A stretch of 64,000 bases of DNA from Paenibacillus sp. EZ-K15 (lineage in GTDB: Bacteria; Bacillota; Bacilli; Paenibacillales; Paenibacillaceae). The stretch lies in the NCBI RefSeq assembly GCF_002573715.1, contig NZ_PDHM01000028.1, positions 124,001 to 188,000 of the forward strand, given 5' to 3'. Below the pieces are notes generated by a model that saw only the letters and a list, made by a program, of their open reading frames with translations, had not been told where the DNA came from and ran no database searches. A program made the translations under genes and the position numbers. Below, in pieces: positions 45,039-53,478 of the stretch (position 1 is its first letter; each line of letters starts with the position of its first letter).

Positions 45039-46424
45039 TTAACGAAACCGCAACACATGCGCAATCGGGGCCGTCCCCTGACGCTCCTGGTCCGGAAGAC
45101 GGACCGCAACGCCTTCGTCCGTGCGACGATAATCCAGCGCCTCCTGACCCCCGACCAGATCAATGCGACTAAACGCCGTCTGAATCGGAATGTGCAGCTC
45201 CTCAGGGACGGCTTCTTGCTCATTTCGATACAGATAGATGGCATAGGTCGTATCGTCCTTTTGGGTAAACTGGACCGCGCCTGAAGAATACGGCTCGCAG
45301 ACACGCGTGCCATAGATCGCCTCTCCATAGACTTTCAGCCATGCCCCCATGCCCTTCATTAGTGAAATAGCCGTCTCGGGCAGCCTACCGTCCGGCTGCG
45401 GACCCACATTGAGCGCTAGATTTCCGCCTTTGGCCACGATCTCGACCAGCAGATGAATGAGCTGACGCACCGTTTTATAACGATCCTCGTAGCGGAAAGA
45501 GAAGGATGTTCCCATCGTGATACAGCTCTCCCAAGGCACATGCAGGGCACGCTCAGGGAGGGTCTGCTCCGGCGTAATCAGATTCTCATAAGGCCCGCCG
45601 ACCGTGCGGTCCGCCGAGAGGAGCCATGGCTGAATCTCACGCGCCTTCTCTACCACTTCACCCAGTCGGATATTCTGGTCCCGGTAATCGTTCACCCAGC
45701 CTGCATCCAGCCACAGCACATCAATGCGGCCGTAACGGGTCATCAGCTCCATGATCTGCTCATGGGTAAACTGGACAAACTGTTCCCACAGCCACGGGTA
45801 TTTCTTCGGATCATAGCTAGGACCGCGTGACGTAAAGCTTCCAGCCTCCATTCCCGGCGCCCAGTAGTATGGCGTATGCCAGTCAGCCTTCGAGAAATAA
45901 GCGGAGATGCCGAGCCCTTTGGCACGAAATGCCTCGAACAGCTCCTTCGTGATATCGGCGTGTTTATGCATATGGAACGGACATTCCGGACCCGTGACAC
46001 GGTAGTCGGTCGTATGCGTGTCCCACATGCAGAACCCGTCATGATGCTTGGTTGTAAAGTTCAAATACTTGAAGCCGTTATCGGCTGCCAGGTCAGCCCA
46101 CAGATCAGGCTGAAAGCGAAGCGGGTTGAAGGTCTTGTTCAGATCAAAATACTGCCGCTTAAGCTCCTCCGCATTGATATCCCAGTCAATGCCGTCACGT
46201 GACCAATCCGCGTCTTTATCGCTCAGTGCCCATGATTCGACAAGACCCAACTGGGAATACGGTCCCCAATGCATCATCAGGCCCAGCTTCTGGTCCTTGA
46301 ACCATTCCAGGCGCTCCAAGAGCAGCGGATCCTCCGGCTTGACCCATTTATCCTCACTGCTGAAATTGTGCACGCCCTGCTCCACTACTGCTTGCTCTTC
46401 CTCTACCAGCTTGTTCTCCGACAT
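45039..46424 (-). CDS. alpha-L-fucosidase, GH29 (copy 2)
   Basis: A second GH29 protein, 461 residues from ATG 46424 (TTGGAGGTACACC upstream; the frame is open to 46511). MMHWGPYSQLGLVESW, FTTKHHDGFCMWDT and the nucleophile Asp240 in DVLWLDAGW are visible. It is clearly diverged from copy 1 and may prefer another linkage. There is no signal peptide. It lies between the importer terminator and the repeat element, so it may be expressed at a level different from the importer. Confidence 0.9.
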   Translation of the reverse strand: MSENKLVEEEQAVVEQGVHNFSSEDKWVKPEDPLLLERLEWFKDQKLGLMMHWGPYSQLGLVESWALSDKDADWSRDGIDWDINAEELKRQYFDLNKTFNPLRFQPDLWADLAADNGFKYLNFTTKHHDGFCMWDTHTTDYRVTGPECPFHMHKHADITKELFEAFRAKGLGISAYFSKADWHTPYYWAPGMEAGSFTSRGPSYDPKKYPWLWEQFVQFTHEQIMELMTRYGRIDVLWLDAGWVNDYRDQNIRLGEVVEKAREIQPWLLSADRTVGGPYENLITPEQTLPERALHVPWESCITMGTSFSFRYEDRYKTVRQLIHLLVEIVAKGGNLALNVGPQPDGRLPETAISLMKGMGAWLKVYGEAIYGTRVCEPYSSGAVQFTQKDDTTYAIYLYRNEQEAVPEELHIPIQTAFSRIDLVGGQEALDYRRTDEGVAVRLPDQERQGTAPIAHVLRFR

Positions 46425-46505
46425 GGTGTACCTCCAATAGTCATTTGTTGATAACGATAGGTTTGAAGACCGTCGGAACAGGCTTGCCTGCCCCTTAAAA
46501 ACAAT

Positions 46506-46545
46506 AGCCAACCCCCGGTCATGGATCGACCGGGATACGTTGGCT
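46506..46545 (-). terminator. terminator after the sugar-binding protein gene
   Basis: AGCCAAC / GTTGGCT outer stem with inner CCCGGTC / GACCGGG. On the minus strand a T-rich run follows (complement of 46493-46500). It lies after the importer genes and before fucosidase copy 2, so read-through or a second promoter is needed for the enzymes. Confidence 0.8.
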
Positions 46546-46570
46546 CTTTGTTTTTCATCTATGCATCTGA

Positions 46571-48181
46571 TTATTGCTCGGCGTTCCAGCGATCGTATGC
46601 CCCTTGATAAAGCTCAACGAGACGGTCGCTGCCCATTTTCTTGACTTGTGCAACGTATTTATCCCAATTTTCAAGCGGCTCTTGGCCTGTTACGAATTTC
46701 GCTTCCATCTGTTTCACATACGTTTCCAAATCGGACAACAGCGAAGTTGCCTCGCTCTGCTCTTCATTCGTCAAATAGACGTTAGGGAATGGCGATTTGC
46801 CGATCGGCACCAGCTTCTCTTGATTCTGTTGATCGATCCACTCATCAAATTCAGTGCGAAGGCCTTTGGCAACTTCCGGATCATTGACGCCAGGTGTCAA
46901 AACACCGTAGTTCGGCGTGATTTTACCGCGATACTCCTCACGATCTCCGCCGCCTGGAACCGGGAGCCATTCTTTCACGCGGTTTGCCTCATCCTTGAAT
47001 TTCCACAACGTGCCTTCAGGCCCTTGGTTAAACAACGTGGCGCCTTCATAGCTGTACAGATAATCGATCCAGCGCATGGTTGCTTCCGGAGACGGGTTGC
47101 TGCTCGAAATGGCGAATGTGCCTCTTGCCGACATACCAGGGTGCATGCCGTATACAGGAGAATCTGCGATTTCACTCTTCACCGGCGTCATGAGCGGATG
47201 CTCGCTGCTAGGTTCGCCACCGAGCGTGAAGTACGCATGGTAGTCGTTAAACAGAGCCAGCTGATTGTTTTCTCCCTTGGCTTTTTTCTGATCGCCTGTT
47301 TGCGAGAAAGTTTCATGATCCAGCAGTTCTTCCTTCCACAGACGGTTCATGAACGTCAGATAGCCTTTGTAGCCTTCTTCCTGGTAAGGATAGTGCACTT
47401 TTCCGTCCTTGTCGGAATAAATGCCTTCGTTGTACATTCCCCAGAAGCCGAAGAAGTACATGCGCAGGTCATCCAGCTTGACCGAAGTCAGTGGAATCTC
47501 GTCTTTCTTTCCATTTCCGTTAGGATCTTCTTCCTTGGCGCGTTTCAAGAATGTATATAGTTCCTCTGTTGTCTTAGGTTCGGACACATTGAGCGCTTTT
47601 AAGAACTTGCCGTTATACCACATCGGGCCTCTGTACCATACGGCGGCCTTGTCGACGAATGGCAGGGCATAGATATGTCCGTCCGGTGTCGTAAAGGACT
47701 TGCGGACATCCGGGTTCTCATCAAATATCTTTTTGATGTTCGGTGCATAACCCTCGTCAATGTACTTCTCCAACGGAATGAGGATTCCTTGGGTACCATA
47801 GGTCACCTGCTCAGCCGGCTTCAGGTCGGCCGCGTAAAACATATCGGGCAAATCACCGCTGGCGAACACCAGATTCTTTTTCGTTTCAAAGCTGTCAATC
47901 GGAGAAAGCTGATATTCCAGCTTGATGCCTGACAATTTCTCCATCTCTTGTAGTACGGGCATCGTATTCCAATCGGCTACACCAGCATCCTGTGACATGA
48001 CCGTCAGCGTGATCGGCTCATCCACAATCGGGAAACCTTCCTTTTTTACCCCTTCCGTACTGGCCGTCCCGGACGGTGCCGTAGCAGCGCCGTCTCCTTT
48101 GGGTGAACCACAGGCTGCAAGCATTGTTGCTGAGAGGGTGAGGCAGAGTAAAATGGATGATGCCTTGCGAAGCTTTTTCAT
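46571..48181 (-). CDS. extracellular sugar-binding lipoprotein
   Basis: A 536-residue solute-binding protein of the family found with LplB/YtcP permeases. The signal ends in a lipobox (ATMLAACGSPK, Cys lipidated). The mature start has EGFPIVDEPITLTVMSQD. It binds an oligosaccharide at the cell surface and hands it to the two permeases encoded just upstream (order lplB-type, ytcP-type, binding protein). The ligand is inferred from neighbours to be a fucosylated oligosaccharide. The ATPase is probably a shared MsmX-type protein encoded elsewhere. Confidence 0.92.
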   Translation of the reverse strand: MKKLRKASSILLCLTLSATMLAACGSPKGDGAATAPSGTASTEGVKKEGFPIVDEPITLTVMSQDAGVADWNTMPVLQEMEKLSGIKLEYQLSPIDSFETKKNLVFASGDLPDMFYAADLKPAEQVTYGTQGILIPLEKYIDEGYAPNIKKIFDENPDVRKSFTTPDGHIYALPFVDKAAVWYRGPMWYNGKFLKALNVSEPKTTEELYTFLKRAKEEDPNGNGKKDEIPLTSVKLDDLRMYFFGFWGMYNEGIYSDKDGKVHYPYQEEGYKGYLTFMNRLWKEELLDHETFSQTGDQKKAKGENNQLALFNDYHAYFTLGGEPSSEHPLMTPVKSEIADSPVYGMHPGMSARGTFAISSSNPSPEATMRWIDYLYSYEGATLFNQGPEGTLWKFKDEANRVKEWLPVPGGGDREEYRGKITPNYGVLTPGVNDPEVAKGLRTEFDEWIDQQNQEKLVPIGKSPFPNVYLTNEEQSEATSLLSDLETYVKQMEAKFVTGQEPLENWDKYVAQVKKMGSDRLVELYQGAYDRWNAEQ

Positions 48182-48224
48182 GACAACAACTCCCCTTTTT
48201 TGGTGTGGATTTTATGGTTTAAGA

Positions 48225-49133
48225 TCAGCCCTTAACGGAACCAATCATAACACCCTGCACAAAGTAACGTTGAAGGAACGGGTAAACCGCAATAACCGGA
48301 AGTGTCGCAACGATAATGACCGCATATTTGACCAGTGCGGCAATTTCCGCTTTGGAATTCATCGCTGCTGCGGATGAAGCGTCTATCGCCCCGCCGCCCT
48401 GTGCCGCCATCTCCTGAAGGACCAGGATTTGACGAAGGAAGAGCTGAAGCGGGTACTTCGCGGCATCATTCAGATAAATCATGGCACTGAAATAGCTGTT
48501 CCAGTGGCCGACTCCGTAGAAGAGCGCCATGACGGCAATAATCGGCATCGAGAGCGGCAGTACGATTTTGATGAATAACCGGAAGTTCGTACAGCCATCG
48601 ATATGGGCAGCTTCCTGAAGCTCCTTCGGAATGGTCGATTGGAAGAACGTCCGGGACACAATAATATTCCATATGGACGCAGCTCCCGGCAGAATAAGAG
48701 CCCACATGCTGTTGACCATGCCAAGATCCTTAACGAGCAGGTAACTCGGAATCAGTCCCCCGCCAAAAAACATCGTAACCAGAAACACCGCCATAAAAAA
48801 TCCTCTGCCCACAAAATCAGAACGGCTGAGCGCATAGGCTGCAGGCAGCGTGACAATCAGATTCACGATCGTACCGATCACTGTATAAATAATCGTGTTC
48901 TTGTAGCCAATCCAAATGTTGGCGTTCTCAAACACTCGGGCATATCCATCAAAAGTTATCCCTTTCGGAATCAACCACATTTCACCTGAGCTTACGTACT
49001 TCGGATCACTGATGGAGGCACTGACAATGTACAGCAGCGGGTACAGTACGATGACAAGCGCAATCGTCAGATAGATGTAGTTGCATAGCAGGAATAATTT
49101 ATCCCCTTTGCTTTCCCTTACCGTGGATGACAT
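48225..49133 (-). CDS. sugar ABC transporter permease, YtcP-type
   Basis: A 302-residue inner-membrane permease with six helices. The EAA motif region reads KELQEAAHIDGCTNFRLFIKIVLPLS, the docking site for the ATPase. It forms the channel together with the LplB-type permease and works with the lipoprotein at 46571. GGGGAATAAC precedes ATG 49133, 15 bases after the previous stop, in the same operon. Confidence 0.95.
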   Translation of the reverse strand: MSSTVRESKGDKLFLLCNYIYLTIALVIVLYPLLYIVSASISDPKYVSSGEMWLIPKGITFDGYARVFENANIWIGYKNTIIYTVIGTIVNLIVTLPAAYALSRSDFVGRGFFMAVFLVTMFFGGGLIPSYLLVKDLGMVNSMWALILPGAASIWNIIVSRTFFQSTIPKELQEAAHIDGCTNFRLFIKIVLPLSMPIIAVMALFYGVGHWNSYFSAMIYLNDAAKYPLQLFLRQILVLQEMAAQGGGAIDASSAAAMNSKAEIAALVKYAVIIVATLPVIAVYPFLQRYFVQGVMIGSVKG

Positions 49134-49148
49134 ATGTTATTCCCCCTT

Positions 49149-50120
49149 CTACCACAGGCTGTTTTCGCTGGTGCGACGAGCGATTTGGTTCACCGCAATC
49201 AGCAGAATCGCATTAATGACCGAATTGAACAATCCGACGGCGGTAGAGAAGCTGTACTGTGCGTCAACCAGACCGGAACGATAAACAAATGTCGAGATGA
49301 CATCGGAAGAGCTCATATTCAGCGGGTTCTGCAGCAGCAGGATTTTCTCGAATCCGACGCCCAAAATGCTGCCCATGTTCAGGATCAACAGGATGGTAAT
49401 CGTTGGTATAATCGCCGGGATGTTGATGTGCAGAATCCGTTTGAACCGGCTTGCTCCGTCCACGACAGCTGCTTCATGCAGCTGAGGATCGACACCCGAC
49501 AAGGCTGCGAGATATATAATGGTACCCCAGCCTGCACTCTGCCAGACGCCGGACAGCACATACACCGTCTTGAACCATGCAGGGTCCGTCAGGAATTGAG
49601 GCGCCTGAAAGCCAAGCATTTCCACAAAGTTAACAATCATGCCGGACGAAGGCGACAAGAAGGTAATGATCATACCGGACATGACAACGACCGAAATAAA
49701 ATGCGGTGCATACGTGACGGTCTGTACGGTACGTTTAAAGAACGAATCCTTCACTTCATTGAAGGCCAGTGCCAGAATGATGGGCAGCGGAAACCCGATA
49801 GCCAGCTCATACAAGCTGATGCTCAAGGTATTCCAGAGCAAATCCCAGAAGTAATAAGAGTTAAAGAAGCGTTCGAAGTGGTCGAATCCGACCCACGGGC
49901 TTCCCGTTATTCCCAACGTCGGGATGAAGTTTTTGAAGGCGATTTGGATCCCGTACATCGGGCCATAATGGAAAATGACAAAATACAGAAATGCCGGAGC
50001 TATAAACAAATACAACTCCCAGTTTCGAATCATCCTCCTCCATAATGTATTTTTCTTACGATTCGGCATCGTGTTAACCGATAAGCTTTGCGACAGGGCG
50101 GATTGACCATCTTGCTGCAT
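49149..50120 (-). CDS. sugar ABC transporter permease, LplB-type
   Basis: A 323-residue permease with six membrane helices and the segment PQLHEAAVVDGASRFKRI as its EAA loop. It is the first gene of the importer operon; AGGAGGGGGC precedes ATG 50120. A CcpA-type site lies 125 bases upstream. No ATPase gene is nearby, which is normal for this transporter type. Confidence 0.95.
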   Translation of the reverse strand: MQQDGQSALSQSLSVNTMPNRKKNTLWRRMIRNWELYLFIAPAFLYFVIFHYGPMYGIQIAFKNFIPTLGITGSPWVGFDHFERFFNSYYFWDLLWNTLSISLYELAIGFPLPIILALAFNEVKDSFFKRTVQTVTYAPHFISVVVMSGMIITFLSPSSGMIVNFVEMLGFQAPQFLTDPAWFKTVYVLSGVWQSAGWGTIIYLAALSGVDPQLHEAAVVDGASRFKRILHINIPAIIPTITILLILNMGSILGVGFEKILLLQNPLNMSSSDVISTFVYRSGLVDAQYSFSTAVGLFNSVINAILLIAVNQIARRTSENSLW

Positions 50121-50244
50121 AGGTTGCCCCCTCCTTTTCTAATGAAAGTCCGGCCATTTTTTTCGGAAAAGCACCCCTGTTCAATGTATAAGAAAGAGCC
50201 TTCCTGACCACTCCTCAGCGTGCGGCTTTCGCCCGCTTTAGAAA

Positions 50245-50258
50245 TGTTAACGCTTACA
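50245..50258. promoter_or_regulatory. cre site (CcpA) upstream of the importer
   Basis: TGTTAACGCTTACA matches 13 of 14 positions of TGWAANCGNTNWCA. It lies in the divergent region, closer to the importer operon than to the GH18 gene, and suggests carbon catabolite repression. Confidence 0.7.
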
Positions 50259-50294
50259 TCCCAAGTGTATGGACCGCGGCACCATCCGTAAATA

Positions 50295-50469
50295 TGTCAT
50301 TTTCAATGGTCTAATGAAAACGGCTTCATGCATTGGTATGACGGGCTTTTTACGCCCCTCCCACGCTTGTCATTGTCGTTTTCAGGCAAGAAAACATGTG
50401 GTTTTTGACCCCTTCCCCTCCGGTAAATTGTCATTCTGGCCAATGGGATGAGCCTTGACAGATGTCATA
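50295..50469 (+). promoter_or_regulatory. cluster of TGTCATT-like direct repeats
   Basis: TGTCATT at 50295, 50368 and 50429, with the variants TGTCGTT at 50374 and TGTCATA at 50463. All point the same way, in the 420-base gap between the importer and the second GH18 gene. They could be half-sites for the AraC-type regulator. A candidate -35 TTGACA is at 50455. Confidence 0.4.
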
Positions 50470-50483
50470 TCTGACCGTAAGTT
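50455..50483 (+). promoter_or_regulatory. candidate promoter of the second GH18 gene
   Basis: TTGACA (50455-50460), a 17-base spacer and TAAGTT (50478-50483). The -10 box is poor, which would fit an activator-dependent promoter. Confidence 0.35.
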
Positions 50484-50541
50484 GGAAAAATAAACCGTAA
50501 AAGCAAAACTGACATATTCTAAAAGAAATGAGGTATTACGC

Positions 50542-51576
50542 ATGTTGCCATCCTCCTGGATTTTAGCCGGCTACGCAGGGCGCAAGGTCTTATCCACGAT
50601 CACGACCGAAGATGCCAAGCAGCTCACTCACTTGAACATCGCTTTCGCCCATATCCAACAAGACAAGATTACGTATACCGATACGAACACCATCCACGAG
50701 ATCCAACGCCTGAAAGCCGTCAATCCCCAGTTAACCGTTCTGCTGTCCGTTGGCGGTTGGGGCTCGGGCGGTTTCTCGGAAGCTGCAGCCACGCCCGAAG
50801 GAAGACAAACCGTGTGCGAATCGGCGATCAAGCTGCTGCAAGAGTTTCCATTCGACGGCATTGACCTGGACTGGGAGTATCCATGCTACTCGATAGCCGG
50901 AACGAAGGCATCGCCAAGTGACAAGGAGAACTTCACGCTGCTGCTGAAGGAGCTCCGGGAAACACTGGATCAGTACGGGCGGGGCAAGAAGCACTATCTG
51001 CTCACGATCGCGGCCGGAGCCGATCAATATTATATCGATGGCACCGAGATCCATAACATCCACCCCTATCTCGACTTCATTCAGCTGATGACGTACGACA
51101 TGCGCGGCGGATTCCAGACGATGACGGGCCATCACACCAACTTGTACACCTCCACCGGCGATCTGTTCCGAATCAGTGTCGATGCTTCCGTCCGCCTGTT
51201 CACCCTAGCCGGTGTGCCGCGCGAAAAAATCGTGATCGGCGCCGCATTCTACTCCAGGAAGTGGAAGGATGTGCCGGATGTGAACAACGGCTACCTCCAG
51301 GTCGCTCCATCTTCCGGCGGTTACGGTCCGACCTATACCCAGCTCGCAGCCGAGTATTTTAACAATCCTTCATATAAGCGGTACTGGGACGACGAAGCCA
51401 AAGCGCCATATTTATTCGACGGCACCAGCTTCATCACTTACGATGACGCTGAATCCCTGACTCATAAATGCAAATACATACAGGAGCAGGGGCTGGCAGG
51501 CATCATGTTCTGGGAATACAGCTGTGATGCGACACACAGCTTGCTGAATGCGATGTACAAAGCATTCCACTCCTAA
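50542..51576 (+). CDS. GH18 glycoside hydrolase, paralogue
   Basis: A 344-residue GH18 enzyme closely related to the one at 38614: both have DGIDLDWEYPCY, TSTGDLFRIS, EKIVIGAAFYSR and YVKEQGLAGIMFWEY-like ends. The DxxDxDxE residues are intact. There is no signal peptide. It is on the opposite strand and divergent from the importer. The two copies sit at the ends of the cluster, so duplication is likely. AAATGAGGTATTACGC precedes ATG 50542. A terminator follows. Confidence 0.9.
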   Translation: MLPSSWILAGYAGRKVLSTITTEDAKQLTHLNIAFAHIQQDKITYTDTNTIHEIQRLKAVNPQLTVLLSVGGWGSGGFSEAAATPEGRQTVCESAIKLLQEFPFDGIDLDWEYPCYSIAGTKASPSDKENFTLLLKELRETLDQYGRGKKHYLLTIAAGADQYYIDGTEIHNIHPYLDFIQLMTYDMRGGFQTMTGHHTNLYTSTGDLFRISVDASVRLFTLAGVPREKIVIGAAFYSRKWKDVPDVNNGYLQVAPSSGGYGPTYTQLAAEYFNNPSYKRYWDDEAKAPYLFDGTSFITYDDAESLTHKCKYIQEQGLAGIMFWEYSCDATHSLLNAMYKAFHS

Positions 51577-51649
51577 GCGAAGCGGGAACTTGCCTGAGCC
51601 GTAACAGCCTCACTCCCCTTCAGCGTGTCTTTATTTCGCTATTCGTTCC

Positions 51650-51682
51650 GGACTCATTCCTTATGGTGAAGGAGTCCTTTTT
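51650..51682 (+). terminator. terminator after the second GH18 gene
   Basis: GGACTC-A-TTC / GAA-G-GAGTCC hairpin followed by five T. Confidence 0.8.
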
Positions 51683-52035
51683 CACTGCTCACGCAAAAAA
51701 AGAGGCTGACGACAGATAAAATGTAATGTTTTCTGCCATATTGTTAACTTCCGATTGTTGCGCTGCAATGGCTTGGCTTTATTCTAGGAGTTCCTTCCGA
51801 ACTCCGTAAATATGTCGTTTTTATCTTTAACTATAGAGCATACAAAGCCTCATAAACACTGGAAATTTCATACTGTATATGTTGATCTTGCACCTTACAT
51901 GAGGTTTACAATTCACTGACAATCTTGGGATTTGCACAGAAAAAAGCCATTCCTGAACACGGAACGGCTTTTTTCATCTAGGAGAGAATCGATATCTCTC
52001 TTTATTTATGTCATTTATATGTCATTAAATGTAAC
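51683..52035. other. intergenic gap with a second terminator
   Basis: No gene is recognised. It contains TCCGTAAATATGTC-G-TTTT at 51803-51821, which matches 50285-50303 at 18 of 19 bases. It also holds a bidirectional hairpin terminator at 51940-51974 (GCC-A-TTCC / GGAA-C-GGC flanked by A6 and T6), which probably serves the DUF378 gene. Confidence 0.6.
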
Positions 52036-52254
52036 TCATCTAGCTGTGTTTCGGTCGTCATTCGTAACATCACCAAAGAAGCGGATCGAGTACAATGCAC
52101 ACAGACCGACAATCGTATAGATAATGCGGGACCCTGCGGAGCTCTGTCCTCCAAATAATGCAGCTACCAGGTCGTATTGAAACAGGCCGACCAAAAGCCA
52201 GTTAATGCCTCCAATAATCAATAACAGCAAAGCAATTGTATTAAATGTTCTCAT
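52036..52254 (-). CDS. DUF378 family small membrane protein
   Basis: A 72-residue protein with two helices. The first (NTIALLLLIIGGINWLLVGLFQYDLVAALFG) carries the GGINW motif typical of DUF378 (YuzA-like) proteins. The function is unknown. Monocistronic; GGGGGGTTAAGCG lies before ATG 52254. Confidence 0.88.
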   Translation of the reverse strand: MRTFNTIALLLLIIGGINWLLVGLFQYDLVAALFGGQSSAGSRIIYTIVGLCALYSIRFFGDVTNDDRNTAR

Positions 52255-52372
52255 CGCTTAACCCCCCTTACGTCCGATTTTCACATCATTCGTTACATGG
52301 TTTGTTATTCTAAGGATTTTAGTATCTATTTTTAACCATTTACGGCGTTTATAATCATGCCCGAACAAAAAA

Positions 52373-52396
52373 AACATCCCTTAATACCGGGATGTT
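52373..52396 (-). terminator. terminator after the LysR gene
   Basis: AACATCCC / GGGATGTT stem with an eight-base loop. On the minus strand it is followed by T (complement of the A run at 52366-52374). Confidence 0.8.
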
Positions 52397-52421
52397 CTTG
52401 CACCGAGATCCTTCTCTTCCT

Positions 52422-53318
52422 TTAGACTCCCTTAGGGAAACCGCGTTTATGATGCAGAAGCTCGAGAAATACCTCAACGGCCTTGGTATGATAAGGTGTC
52501 TTCTGCGTAATCCATGAGAACTGCCGGGCCACCGGCTTGCCGTTCGGTAGCAGCATATGCAGCGTTCCGAGTTGAACCTCCTTGCGTACCGCCCATCGCG
52601 ACAACAGCGTGACGCCAAGGCCTGCCTCCACGGATTCCTTGATCAGCTGGGTGCTTCCAAACTCCACGATATGCTGAGGGTGAATATGATACCGTGAGAA
52701 CATCCGCTCCGTTGCCGCGCGGGTGCCTGATCCAGCTTCTCTGACAATCCAGGTCTCATCCGCAAGTTCGGAGAGCGATAGCTCTTGCAGATGGTCATAC
52801 CGACCGTCCCGGGGAACCATCACCACCATCTCATCCTCGGCAAAGGCCTCGATATGCAGCTTCTCATCCTGATAATCCCCCTCCACGATGCCGATATCCG
52901 CCTCATGGCGCAGTATCATCTCCGCCACCTCCGTGGTGTTCCCGATCATAATCGATGGGCGGATCAAGGGATAATGTTCCCTCATATAAGCGATCAAATG
53001 CGGCAGCATATATTCCCCAAAGGTGTAGCTGGAGCCAATGGACAAATTGCCGCTTGCCCGATGCATCAAATCGTCCACAAGCGTGTTCATACGGGTGTAC
53101 AGACCCAGAATGTCCCTCGCATGGTGATACACGATCTCTCCGGCTTTCGTCAGCCGGACATATTTATTGGTTCTCTCCAGCAGCTTGGTGCCAACAGACC
53201 GCTCGAGCGATTGGATATATTGGCTTACCGCGGGCTGTGTCATCAGCAGTTCCTCGGCCGCACGGGTAAAATTCCCCTTCTCTACCACCGTAACGAATAC
53301 CTCTAATGTTGGATCCAC
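52422..53318 (-). CDS. LysR family regulator
   Basis: A 298-residue LysR protein. The N-terminal winged HTH (1-60) has FTRAAEELLMTQPAVSQYIQSLERSVGTKLLER. The effector domain (about 90-290) shows the usual DIGIVEGD-type site. It is divergent from a YeiH-type sulfate exporter gene, in the arrangement of E. coli yeiE-yeiH, and is probably its activator. Two palindromic sites lie between them. The effector is unknown. Confidence 0.92.
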   Translation of the reverse strand: MDPTLEVFVTVVEKGNFTRAAEELLMTQPAVSQYIQSLERSVGTKLLERTNKYVRLTKAGEIVYHHARDILGLYTRMNTLVDDLMHRASGNLSIGSSYTFGEYMLPHLIAYMREHYPLIRPSIMIGNTTEVAEMILRHEADIGIVEGDYQDEKLHIEAFAEDEMVVMVPRDGRYDHLQELSLSELADETWIVREAGSGTRAATERMFSRYHIHPQHIVEFGSTQLIKESVEAGLGVTLLSRWAVRKEVQLGTLHMLLPNGKPVARQFSWITQKTPYHTKAVEVFLELLHHKRGFPKGV

Positions 53319-53356
53319 GCTTTGGGCCTCCTTTCGTTTGCAATATCCACGAATGG

Positions 53357-53377
53357 TTATGAGTTATATTATCATAA
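53357..53377. promoter_or_regulatory. LysR operator candidate 1
   Basis: TTATGA-N9-TCATAA is a perfect inverted repeat in the LysR-yeiH gap, fitting the T-N11-A form of LysR boxes. Confidence 0.6.
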
Positions 53378-53385
53378 CTTATCAC

Positions 53386-53403
53386 TTATGATGATCATCA
53401 TAA
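53386..53403. promoter_or_regulatory. LysR operator candidate 2
   Basis: TTATGATGATCATCATAA is an 18-base perfect palindrome with the same TTATGA / TCATAA arms, spaced by six bases. It lies closer to the exporter gene and would suit an activation site. Confidence 0.6.
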
Positions 53404-53478
53404 TGATTTATTTTTCTTATCCAGTGGAATGAGATACGATGGGTTCAGACCAACCGAACGAATCGGAGGTTACATCTT

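Noticed and set aside
46574-47560. A 328-codon plus frame over the sugar-binding lipoprotein
   Set aside because: Antisense shadow of a protein with a lipobox and family features.
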